Positions 24,001 to 36,000 of a DNA stretch of 64,000 nt are shown piece by piece. The position numbers and the translations under genes were made by a program. The stretch spans positions 23,909,561-23,973,560 of the forward strand of contig NC_088775.1 of assembly GCF_954871325.1 (NCBI RefSeq), read 5' to 3'. The stretch comes from Gordionus sp. m RMFG-2023. Lineage: Eukaryota; Nematomorpha; Gordioida; Chordodea; Parachordodidae. The first letter of the stretch is position 1. Each line of letters begins with the position of its first letter. The notes under the pieces were generated by a model. The model searched no databases. It was not told the origin of the DNA and was given only the letters and a program-made list of their open reading frames with translations.

Positions 24001-27000
24001 TCATATGTCACGTAAGACCCGCTTATCTTAAATATTTTCAACTTGCTAAAATCTTTTTTTTTAATTATTAAAATTAAACATTAATAAATTTATTCATTTA
24101 AAAAAAATAAAATATATGGTTATATGTAAAAACACCCATATTTTTAATTTTTTATTTAAAACATGAATTCAATTTTGTGATGAACATGTCATTTTGAATT
24201 TAACGTTGACCCAGCAATTAAGAAAATATTTCATAGGGTCTCATTTATTATAGCGCTAAAATACCGTTGACGCATAATTTACAAAATACATACTGGTAAA
24301 TTATACAGCTATGCTATCGTTTAACAATGAATTACATCGTTTGAGTGACATCGTGATTACTAAAAACGAGGACTAAATTCGCTAGTTGCTTACAATAAAT
24401 CATAAACAAACATTTACGAGGCAAAAAAATTTGAAACACTAAAATTTATTTACCCATACATACCCCCAAAATGTTTTTTCCTATCCCCTGAAATACACAA
24501 AAATCATTATTTTAATGATAGCTGCTATAAAGTGGAGTGGGGTTTGTGGTTCAATCTCAGATGGGAACCATTTTTCTTGACCCTTTTTTAAAAAACCAAT
24601 TTAAGCTAGAGATTATGTGCTATGGGGTTAGCTTATACCAGATTTGGCCAGGGAATTATTTAAGGTCTCTTAAAAAAGAGGTTTAAAAAACAAACACTTA
24701 AATATATTATAGTCTATAATAATTATTTATTTAAAAACTATATAATATATAGTACTTTTAAAACAATAAATGAATCTTATATATATCACCCCACTATTTG
24801 TTTGTAATAATTAATACAATTAATAAACAGACGATAAAAAAATTTAATGTATAAATGCTTGAAATATCCAAATTTTTAGAAATAATATTTTGCAACACTC
24901 AATATCAATATAACATTACGCGCTGGAACTCTCTGGTATCCATTTTTTAATATAAAAATTCACCCACCTATAAAATAAATTCACAAATAAGATATGCTTG
25001 TTTTAAATAAAGATTTGAATCGAATTTTTTTAATCCAAAATCATATTAAAAATGGTGAGGTTAAATATTATAAAATAGTGAAATTATCATAAGTATTAAG
25101 AATATAAGTTTTGAGAAAAGAAATGAACCTCACTCATGACCTAAATGGATCTCTTAATGCCCATCTTATCGTTCATTGCAGGATAGAACTCTCAGTACAT
25201 CCATCTTGTATATGTCGTATTGGGATAATTTGGAATCTATCGATTTTAATTAGTGTTGCGTAATCGGCTAATTTTAGCCAACTACAAAACGGCTTAGCCG
25301 AGATTTTAGGTGAAAAAATCGGCTAAGCCTAATTAGGTAAAGCCTAAAAATCGGCTAAACCTAATTAGGCTAAGCCTAAAAATTGGCTAAAATAATACTC
25401 AAAAATTCTGCATCGATGCCTAGTATTAATTATTATTTATTTATTTTAGTAAAATAATTTATTTATATTTAATGTAAATATTTTATTATTATCAACAAAT
25501 AAACATGATATGATTTAATATTTTTTATTTATATTGTTTTATTTTGAAATGAAAATAAATTTATTTATTTGATGTTTTTTTAATAAAAAAAATAATATGC
25601 TGCTATATTGTAAAAATGTAATATTCTTTTTAATATAATTTATTAGTGATTTTCACAATCTTCTTTGTAAATACATCTTTTATTGAGGAATTATATTGTA
25701 AATTTTATTTGATAAATAAACAATCTTTTAGGTGAAATCTTTTGTCATTTTTTTAAAATTATCTATTTTTTATTAAATGAAGTGGATTGTATGAAACTTT
25801 TTTGATGTTATTTTATATGATCTTTATAAGGATAATATTTTAGTGTGACAATTGTCATAATCGTTATTTTTAAAGTTTTTAGAATTTTTTTGACGACAAT
25901 ATGTTAAAATAAGTATTAATAACATGTGTAAATATAAATTTAGTGTAGATGTACCAATGAAAAGTGACAATTGTCATAAATAAAATGTCAATTTGCTCCT
26001 GTTTTTGGGGAAGAATCTAATATTACCATATGTTTTTTCTATGGCACATACTCAGGCAATTTTAATTTTACAATCTTTATTTTTACCCATTTACATCAAA
26101 GAAATTTTAAAAACTTTAAAAATAACGATTATGACAATTGTCACTTTTCTATGGTACATCTTCATTTAATTTTTATTTAAACATGTTATTATTACTCATT
26201 TTAACATATTTTCGTCAACAAAAAACTTTGAAAATAACGATTATGACAATTGTCGCTTATCTAGAGTACATCTTCACTAAATTTTTATTTAAACATGTTA
26301 TCAATACTTATTTTAAAATATTTTTGTCAATAAAATTCAAAAAACTTTAAAAATAACGATTATGACAATTGTCACTTTTCTACGGTACATCTTCACTAAA
26401 TTTTATTCAAACATGTTATCAATACTTATTTTAACATATTTTCTTCAAAAAAATTCAAAAATCTTTAAAAATAACGATTATGACAATTGTCACTTTTCAT
26501 TGGTACATCTTCACTAAATTTATATTTACACATGTTATTACAGTAATAATATGACCTGTTGTAACACATTTTCATAATGTGAAAAAACATTCTTATATAG
26601 TTAAATAACTTTCCATAATTATTGTAAAAACATTTTGATAAAATTTTTGATATAATTTTTTTTAAATTTTTTTAATAATAAGAGTTTTTAAACTTTAATG
26701 AAGATTAACGTCAAGGTTATATATCGAATATAATTTTTTTATGTTTTGGACCCAAGTTTAATTGGGGAAATGAGAATAAAAATTTTCTAAGATTTTTAGA
26801 ATAATTTTTTTTTAAAAATGCATTATAAATTTTTTTAAATTTAAAGTATTATTACAATATATTAATGTTACTTTTAGTTATCTAAAAAATGGAAATCAGG
26901 AAAAGAAATTTGATAATTTCTTAAAAAACAAGTGAAAGAAAATTCGGATTTAGGGTTTTCAGATAATTCTTATTTTTTTTTGGTTTTAAAATTAAATAAA

Positions 27001-30000
27001 ATTTCCTAAAATGACGCATACCAAAAATCATCGAGATGTGCCACCAACCATTCTACCCATAACGGAAGCCCCGACACTTCAATTTAACTTCCGTAATTAT
27101 TGTAAAAACTTGTTGCCAAAAATACATCCTTTTTTAAAAAAACTTTTAAAAACTTGAAAGAAAATTTTGAGAAACACATTATATTTTTAAAAACTTCTGG
27201 TAATTAACTTAAATTAAAACCTATAATAATTCTTTCTTTAATTTGCTACAATTTTAATTTTAAACTTCTATATTTTATAATTAATAATTTTTTTAAATGT
27301 CAAATTTTACTATCGCTAGTATTTTGAATCTATCTCCAGTTTCAGGTTTGTTAATATAATATTCTATTATTTACTAACCTTATATATAAAATTCGAGATA
27401 CAACTAATGAAACTTTTAATTCTCTCGGGGAGTTATCTGAAATAACAAATAGATACCAAAGTTATTCACCTATCCCATCAAATTCCCTTAGATGCCTAAC
27501 TGACATTACAAATCGATGTCATTCGAATATTCAAGAGCAACCAAATTTTGACCCTATTCGTTTGAAGAAAAAAAATGGTAATTGGAGCGATGAAAAAATG
27601 GAATTGGCTAAAATATGGCTGAGCAAACCAATTGATGATCAGCCCAATGCAAAGACAATTGCCCATGATCTAAATTTATCCATTGGTTCGGTTTATCGTT
27701 TCAAACGGGAAACTTTTCCTGAATATTACGACGACCCTTTATCTGATTATATAATAAAACAATGAGGGCGGAAGAAGAAAGACACTACAGAACTTCAATC
27801 GCATATAGCTGAATTGTTTGGTAATAATAACGGCTATACAATCAAAAATATTATAGAACATTTACCGCCACATCTAAGGTTGAGCGAGTCAGCTATATCC
27901 AAATGCATTAAATTAATGGGCTGGAGTCGGAAAAGGGTTGGGAAAGAACCCGATAGGAGAAACTCTCCAGATGTAATTCAAATTCGAAAGGAATATTGTG
28001 ACAAGATGATAAATATTTTTTTTGAAAATGTATACTTCCTGGACGAGACAGGGTTTAATACCCATATTATTTCTCATTATGGGTGGGCACCTTTGGGGAA
28101 ACGACCATCTGTTAAATTACCTCCTTCCAAGGGGAAAAATATATCAGTCCTATGCACAATAGGAATAAGTGGATTGAAAAAATTCACAACAATACATAGG
28201 GCTTTTACTGCGATAAAATTCAAGGCATACCTGGATGAATTATTCGCACTTTTACTATCAAATTCATTACTTTTAATGGATAATGCTCCTATACATCGAG
28301 CGAGGATAATTAGTGAGAATTATCCAAATATCATATTTTTGCCACCCTATTCGCCGCAATTAAATCCGATAGAAAATTTTTTCGGAGTAATTAAAAATCA
28401 ATATAGATCAAATTCTCCTAAACTCAATAACCGAAATGAAGTTATTTCAATTGTTACGAGTATTTTAGGCAATTATTTTACATATAATTTTTCAAATTTT
28501 TATTCTCACACCATAAAGTTTATTGAAGAGGAAATTCAATGCATTCCTTTAAATGATTGAATTTGTAATTGATTTATATTGTGTAATATTTTATTTACAA
28601 AGAATAAATAAGTAATAAATGGTTTTTTTTATTTTGGTGTTTCGAATTGATCATAAAAAATTATAAACAAATAAGAAATATCTGAAAACCCTAAATTCGA
28701 GTTTTCACTCATGTTTATTTAAGAAATTATTCAAATTTCTTATCCCGATTTCCATTCTTTGGATAACTAAAAGTAAAATTAAAATATTGGAATAATGTTT
28801 TAAATTTAAAAAAGGTATTGTAAAAATCTTAGAAAATTTTTTTTATATAATATCTTTTAAAATTCTAATTTTTAAACTTATGTCTAAAACATAAAAAAAA
28901 ACTATATTCGATTCATAACTTTCATTAAAGTTTAAGAACTTTATTATTAAAATTTTTTTTTTGAATTCTCATTTTTCCACTTTAACTTGTGCCAAAAAAC
29001 ACTATTTGATTCATAACTTTGATGTTAGTCTTCATTAAAGTTTAAAAACTTTTCAAAGTTTTTTTTAAAAAATTTAATTTATATCAAAATGTTTTTTACA
29101 ATAATTATGAAAAGTTATTTAACTATATAAGAATGTTTTTTCACATTATGAAAATGTGTTACAACAAATCATATTATTACTGTAATATTTATTTTAACAT
29201 ATCGTCGTCAAAAAACTTTAAAAATAACGATTATGACAATTGTCACTTTTCTTTGGTACATCTTCACTAAATTTATACTTACACATGTTATTAATACTTA
29301 TTTTAACATATTTTAGTCAAAAAACTTTAAAAATAACGATTATGACAATTGTCAATTTTCTATGGTACATCTTCACTAAATTTTATTTAAACATGTTATC
29401 AATACTTATTTTAACATATTTTCTTCAAAAAAATTCAAAAAACTTATAAAATAACGATTATGACAATTATCACTTTTCTATGTACATCTTCACTAAATTT
29501 TATTTAAACATGTTTTTAATACTATTTTAACATATTTTCTTCAAAAAACTTATAAAATAACGATTATGACAATTGCCACTTTTCTATGGTACATCTTCAC
29601 TAATTTTTTATTTAAACATCTTATTAATACTTATTTTAACATATTTTCTTCAAAAAAATAAATAACGATTATGACAATTGTCAATTTTCTATGGCACATC
29701 TTCACTAAATTTTTATTTAAACATGTTATTAATACTTATTTTAACATATTGTCGTCAAAAAAATTCTAAAAACTTTAAAAATAACGATTATGACAATTGT
29801 CACTTTTCATTGGTACATCTTCACTAAATTTATATTTACACATGTTATTAATACTTATTTTAACATATTTTCTTTAAAAAAATTCTAAAAACTTATAAAA
29901 TAACTATTATGACAATTTTCACATTAAAATATTATCCTTATAAAGATCACATAAAACCATCAAAAAAGTTTCATAAAATCCACCTCATTTAATAAAAAAT

Positions 30001-33000
30001 AGATCATTTAAAAAAAATTATAAAAGATTTCACCTAAAAGATTGTTTATTTATCTAATAAAATTTACAATAATTCCTCAATAAAAGATGTATTTACAAAG
30101 AAGATTGTGAAAATCACTAATAAATTATTAAAAAGAATATTACATTTTTACAATATAGCAGCATATTATTTTTTTTATTAAAAAAACATCAAATAAATAA
30201 ATTTATTTTCATTTCAAAATATAATAATATAAATAAAAAATATTAAATCATATCATGTTTATTTGTTGATAATAATAAAATATTTACATTAAATATAAAT
30301 AAAATAAATAAATAATAATTAATGCTAAGCATCGATGCAGAATTTTGACTAATTTAATTTTAGCCGATTTTTAAGCTTAGGTGTAGTTTTTAGCCGATTA
30401 CGCAACACTAATTTTAATCATTTACTGATTTACCTGAGATATATTCCAACTTGTATAGAGTAATCACATTATGAATTTTATTCTTAGAGTTTTGGAATAT
30501 TTCTAACTTATATCCATTTTATATAGATTTTTCATATATAAATTTAAAAAAATACACAAATTTTTGGGGAAATTGTCTGAAATTTAAAGAGTAGGAGGTC
30601 TAGACATGCTGGAATACGTTTCCAATGATTTTTCAAATTTAAAAATCACCCACAGTAAATGATATAAAATTAAGAGAAATTTAATCCCCATAGATTCCAA
30701 ATCTCAATACTACATATACATCACTATGTCCTACTTGGATTCAATCTCAAAATTATAGATTCATTTACTGATGGCAATTGATTAGATCTATGCAATTCTG
30801 CTTTTAAGCAAATTATTTTAAAATTATAATTATATTTGAATGAATAGAAGAATAGTGAAAAGAAAATAGTAAATTTAAAAATGTATCTTCAGATCAAAAT
30901 TTGGATGTTTATTGATCATAGTTAGAATATATTCATGTATAGAGTTGTTAATATACACTTTTTCAATGTATCTAGACGCAGATACACGACCAAAAAATGT
31001 GGCTGGGACACCATTACATTTTTTTAAATTATAATGTTAAAATAAAATCAACTTAAATAAATGAACCAATTTTTATAATATTATTGTTAGCTTTTTTAAA
31101 TAAAATAATCTCAAAATATTTATCACTGAGGCATTCCAGTTTATCCGTCAACGTATTTTTAGCTGCAAAATTTTCAAATAGTAGTATAATGTTACACTTT
31201 ATGAGTAACACTTTTTACTAGAGTAATCTAAATATAGTAAAATCGTGAACGCGAAGGATATTTTAAATTAATTATTCAAAGTTTAAATTACATATGAAAA
31301 CCTTGAGGGTTCTCCTAATCGCTGTGTCAGTTTTTATATCTTATAATTTTTTTGACATATGAAACCAAAGCTCAATTAAGTTTAAAAATTTCGCTGATAA
31401 TGCATGTGTTGATTGTTTCTTATATTACTTCTTCAGCAGAATCATTAATCATAAAAAATTTATAAGAAATTAATTTACCTTATGTATAATAAAATTCTTT
31501 GTGTGTTGGAAAAAAATAACTCAGGCAAATTTAAAAAAAATTTAATACGGAAAAAGGATTGAATTTAAATATTTTCATTATAATAAAAAAAGGCATAAAC
31601 TAGATTATCAAAATATATCTATAAATGTATACCAATACATCTAAATATGTATCTATATACAGTGTTAACAACTTTGACGTGTATAAAATATATATCTTGG
31701 GAGCTTAGCAAATTCTGGGCTATCATTGATCTTGGGGTTTTAGGAAAATAAGAAAAAATTAAATTAATTATATCATGAATTTTTTAATTTTATAGTTGAT
31801 TTTGCTTATCATATTTCAGTCTGATGTAAAAGCTCCACCCCCTATGAATTTTAGAACAACTTCAATGTTCGTGTATGTATTAGGCCTGTGCCGGTCCACA
31901 TATTTTTCACCGATTCGATCCGATATTTTCCGATATTGCTTCAAAACCGATCCGATATTTTTACTGATTTTTAATCACCCCCGTTTGAACCAAATATAAT
32001 TAAGAAATCAATATTTTTTATGCAAAAAATCGAATTATGAATAATTTAAATTTTTTATTTCTACAATTAAGACTTTAATAAAAAAATATATATTTAATAA
32101 TATATCCATTTTATGTTGGAATTATAAAATTGTAATATTTAATATATAAAATTATAATATAGTAGATATTTTTAATAAATATGAGAGCCTCTAGATTTTC
32201 TGGGAATAAGTTTCTACGATATGGACTAACTATATCTCCTGCCGTACTGAAGGCAGACTCAGATGATTCCGCAGATAACGCATTTTGCAAAATTATCTTT
32301 GTCTTTTGTAAAATATTTCCATAATTCAGCACCATATTTAAAAAAATTCTTTTATTTAAAGTATAAATAAAAAAATTGGCGTTATTTAAAAAGATTTAAA
32401 ATAAATAAAAATTTGGGTGTTCCTTTCTATATTTATAAAAAAAAACTTTTAAAATACTATAAATCTATTTTAAAAAAGAAATAAAATTTTAAAAAATTAT
32501 TTAGAAATATTATAATAATGTAAAATAAATATATATAACATAAAATAAAATAACAAAAAAAAAGAAAAGTAAAAAGATCGGATTGGTTTTTCTATAGGTA
32601 TCGGCCCGATCCGATAATTTCGGAAAACGCTAAATACCGATCCGATCCGATATTTAATATCGGCACAACCCTAGTATTTATTATTTCACAAGCAAAAATG
32701 AATGTAATATAAATTACGAGTAATTTCGAAATAACGGCAAAAATTGTCTGAAATTTACAGGAGTTATATATATATTATACAATAAATATAGATCGGAAAC
32801 TAAATTTATAATTTCAAATTTAAATAATTACCTTTAGAGAGTAAATATTTTGATTGATAGATTTTTTTTAATCTCCCCATGGATTAAACCTCATATAATC
32901 GATAAAAATAAAAAAAGAAGAAAAACGAGAAACAGAAAGAAATAAATATTTATTTTTATATATAAAATGTCTTTTAATTACCATGATAGGATTAACCACG

Positions 33001-36000
33001 CAAACAATGCCATAGTGAAACCTAATTCCAAGCCACCTGAAATAGTCCAAAAGGAGATAGAGAGGGCCATGAATAAAGTCAAGGAGGTCGAAAATCTTAT
33101 TTCTTCCGTTTTGGATACTGGTTTTTTCTTAATAAATAAATCAATAAATTAGAAACTTGCAGAGTTTGGGATCTGTACTTTAAAGGGTTCCGGTTCTTAA
33201 ATTTAGCGCCGGTTCCTGCATTTCTAAATGTAATTAATGTAGTTAGAAAATAATTTATTTGATAATTTTTTTTTATCATTAAATCAAAAAATAACCTTTG
33301 GCAGATGACCTTAAAGCGAAAAAACGCAAAAAACACTCCCGCGATTCTAGGCGAAGAAGTTCTAGCAGCAGTTCGACTAGTAGAAGTCGATCGTCGCGGG
33401 ATCGGAGGAGACACAAAAATAGCCGTCGCCATGGTCACAGAAGTGGGAGCAGACGGCGTCATAGGGATGATAGTGGTAATAGGAGAAGAAGAACTCGTGA
33501 AAGGGAAAGTAGTAGGCAGCGTCGACACAATAGGAGATCGGAGGACAAGTGAATACTCGTTATTTATATGTGTCAAACTATTTGACCTTATCCAGATTGG
33601 AAATTTTTATTATTTACAAGTCTGACCTGGTCCGAAATGATTTAGGAAATTTTTTTTACAAGTCTGATTTGGTCTGAAATGATTTAGAAAATCTTTTGAC
33701 CGGACTTTGAGCAGTAAGCGAATATTAAACGTTCCGCTACACGATTTTCCAACTTGTTAAGCCTATATTTTTTATAATTTTTAAGTGCCCAAATTTTCAA
33801 GATTATACTATTTTTGGCCTTTTACGGAGGCCTGCAGTTCCCTGATTTTTATATATTATTTAATATTTTACCTCGAAAAGTGTCATTTTGAACTTCCATT
33901 ATATATCATTTCGAGCTTGTTTATTTTTTTTATAAAAAATTGTTACGATCCCGCGATTTTAAAAGAGTCGGCTGGATCAAAGAGAGAAAATGTCACTTAT
34001 TAGAAGGGTTACACTTTATATACGATACAAGTTAAGAATGATGAATACTTTACAAGGTATTTTTAAAAAAAACGACAATTAAGAATTTAATCAAAAAAAT
34101 ATTACCGAGTCTCGAGATTTCGCCAAAAGATGGCAAAAATATTTCATATTTTGGTAAATTCTCTGGGATTAAAGTAAGATTTGTTTGCCTAAAATCCTGA
34201 TTTTGCCTTATCTTAAAATATCATCTAAATTGAGGTTTTTGTTTTTAAAAATTTTAATAAAATTTTTATAGATAGTAATACAAATCTAATTTTTAGAAAA
34301 TTTTTAAAACTTGGCTATAGCCCGTTTTTTAAACTTCGAAACACCTGACATGTAATCCTAGAATTTCATGATTTTATCATTAGATTCTGTAAACTATAAT
34401 TTTGATTTGTATTAAAATATTTATTTATTCGTAGATTTTTCGTATTGATTAAACACACAAAATTTTATATGGAAATTCTCTGGGTAGATACTTTATAAAC
34501 CCGGAATACTAATATCGAAAAAAATAAAGTCTTAAATTTAAAAGTAAAGGAAGCGCATTACAATTAATTTAAGTTGTAAAAAAATTGGCTGAAAACCTGG
34601 ATAATTGAGGCAGCCCTGAGTTGGCTAACCCCATTCTCGACATATGTACCACGAGAAGGGAGAAGATGCTTAATTTTTATTCATAGTGTCTAGTTTAAGA
34701 TGTGTCACCATTAAATCCACAATACAAAAAACCTATGAAAGGTGTATGATATACTAGAAACTCAGATTCGGAACACAAACAATATTCTATATATTATAAT
34801 AAACGTTAAGGCTGTGTCCCCTAGCTTCCCTTTTTTCTTTTAAGAATTCGAGATATCTTTTATGCTTAAATTTTTTGAAAGATATGAATAATTACACCTT
34901 TAAACATATTTTAAATATATCATCACCTTATGTCAAAATCTATAATTTAAAAACAAAAAATAGTGCCCAGGCTGCTATTTTGTATAGAATTTATACAAAA
35001 ATAAGTTATGTCAAACCTGGACGCGTTCTAAGACTAAGGCTATAAGGATTTTTTTTTATTCACTTTATCTTTTAACATTGACGGCAATCATTCTCGTTTC
35101 TAAAATAGTAAGTTCGAAAATGATTGGCATTAAAAGATATGAAAAGTAACTCTTTTTGGAAATCATTACAGGCCGACTTGGTCTTAAACTCCCCCCCCCC
35201 TCCCCCAAAAAAAGAAAATTTTGTCATTTTAAATAACCTTGGTTTCATTTTCTAAATTATTTCGAGGATGAAAATGAAGTTTAACGCATTATACGATTTT
35301 GTAATATTTTTTACAACTGATTAATTAAAATTTTAAATTATTATTTGAAAAAATCGGACACTAACCCTACCCTGCCTCCTTCAGTTGGCAAAAAATATAA
35401 ATTAAACCCGTTACAAAAATTTATTATCATTTTAATTTGATAAAAGAAGAGAAAACATTATTTTTCTATACTTTACAAGCCCCGTCTGGCTTTGGGCTCA
35501 CTTTGCGGTGTTCTAGTATATAACGAGCGTTTTCCTACGCAAAACCTTATATTTCTACGCACTTTACAAGCCCTTTCCTACGCAAAACCTTATATTTCTA
35601 CGCACTTTACAAGTCCCGCCTGTCTTCGGCCCCACTTTGTTGTGTTCTAGTATATAACGAGCAAAACCTTATATTTCTATGCTTGGAACCCTAAATCAAA
35701 GCATTGGTTTGTTTTTTTTGCCCAATCTAAATCCTGTTCTTTTCTAAGGAGTATTCATCTGCATTATGGTAACAGCAGTTTTTTAAACTTATTTCGATTG
35801 TAAAAAGGTTATTTATATACTTTATCTGATATATTTTCGCAGGGAGGAAAGCAGACGTAGGTATGGCAGGAGTAATAGGACTAGTAAAAGAAGAAGTTCT
35901 TCTAGCCACAAGGAAAAACTGCGCAATGATAAAAAATCTCAAGAAAAAAAGCATAGAAGCAAAAGCAAAGAAAAGGTGTTCAAGTCAGGAACTAGCAGTA

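Larger units (their letters stand above)
25250..30410. mobile_element. Foldback hAT-type element, host of the nested ITm transposon
   Basis: The ends TAGTGTTGCGTAATCGGCTA and TAGCCGATTACGCAACACTA are near-perfect inverted repeats. The 8-bp target duplication ATTTTAAT (25242-25249 and 30411-30418) is exact and fits the hAT consensus nTnnnnAn. Inside the ends, several hundred base pairs on each side are inverted copies of each other (about 25400-25850 against 29930-30330). Next to those lie ~117-bp tandem repeats carrying the palindrome TGACAATTGTCA. No transposase of its own is visible; without the ITm insertion (26541-29182) it would be about 2.5 kb and non-autonomous. It occupies most of SREK1 intron 5. 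Confidence 0.88.

Noticed and set aside
24515-24620. tRNA-like SINE promoter words (AGTGG, GGTTCAATCTC)
   Set aside because: A-box and B-box words are too close together for a tRNA-derived promoter, and no second copy or tail was seen. A similar B-box word near 52715 (GGATCGAATCTCG) was dropped for the same lack of support.
27763-27765. Recoding of TGA as a sense codon
   Set aside because: SREK1 uses TGA as its stop and the sister transposase has AGA at the site, so a plain nonsense mutation explains it.
33097-33576. 159-codon minus-strand frame and a second plus-strand frame over the RS exon
   Set aside because: Mirrors of SREK1 exon 7; the Arg/Ser codon bias opens other frames. The same is true of the minus-strand frame at 35939-36481 over exon 8.
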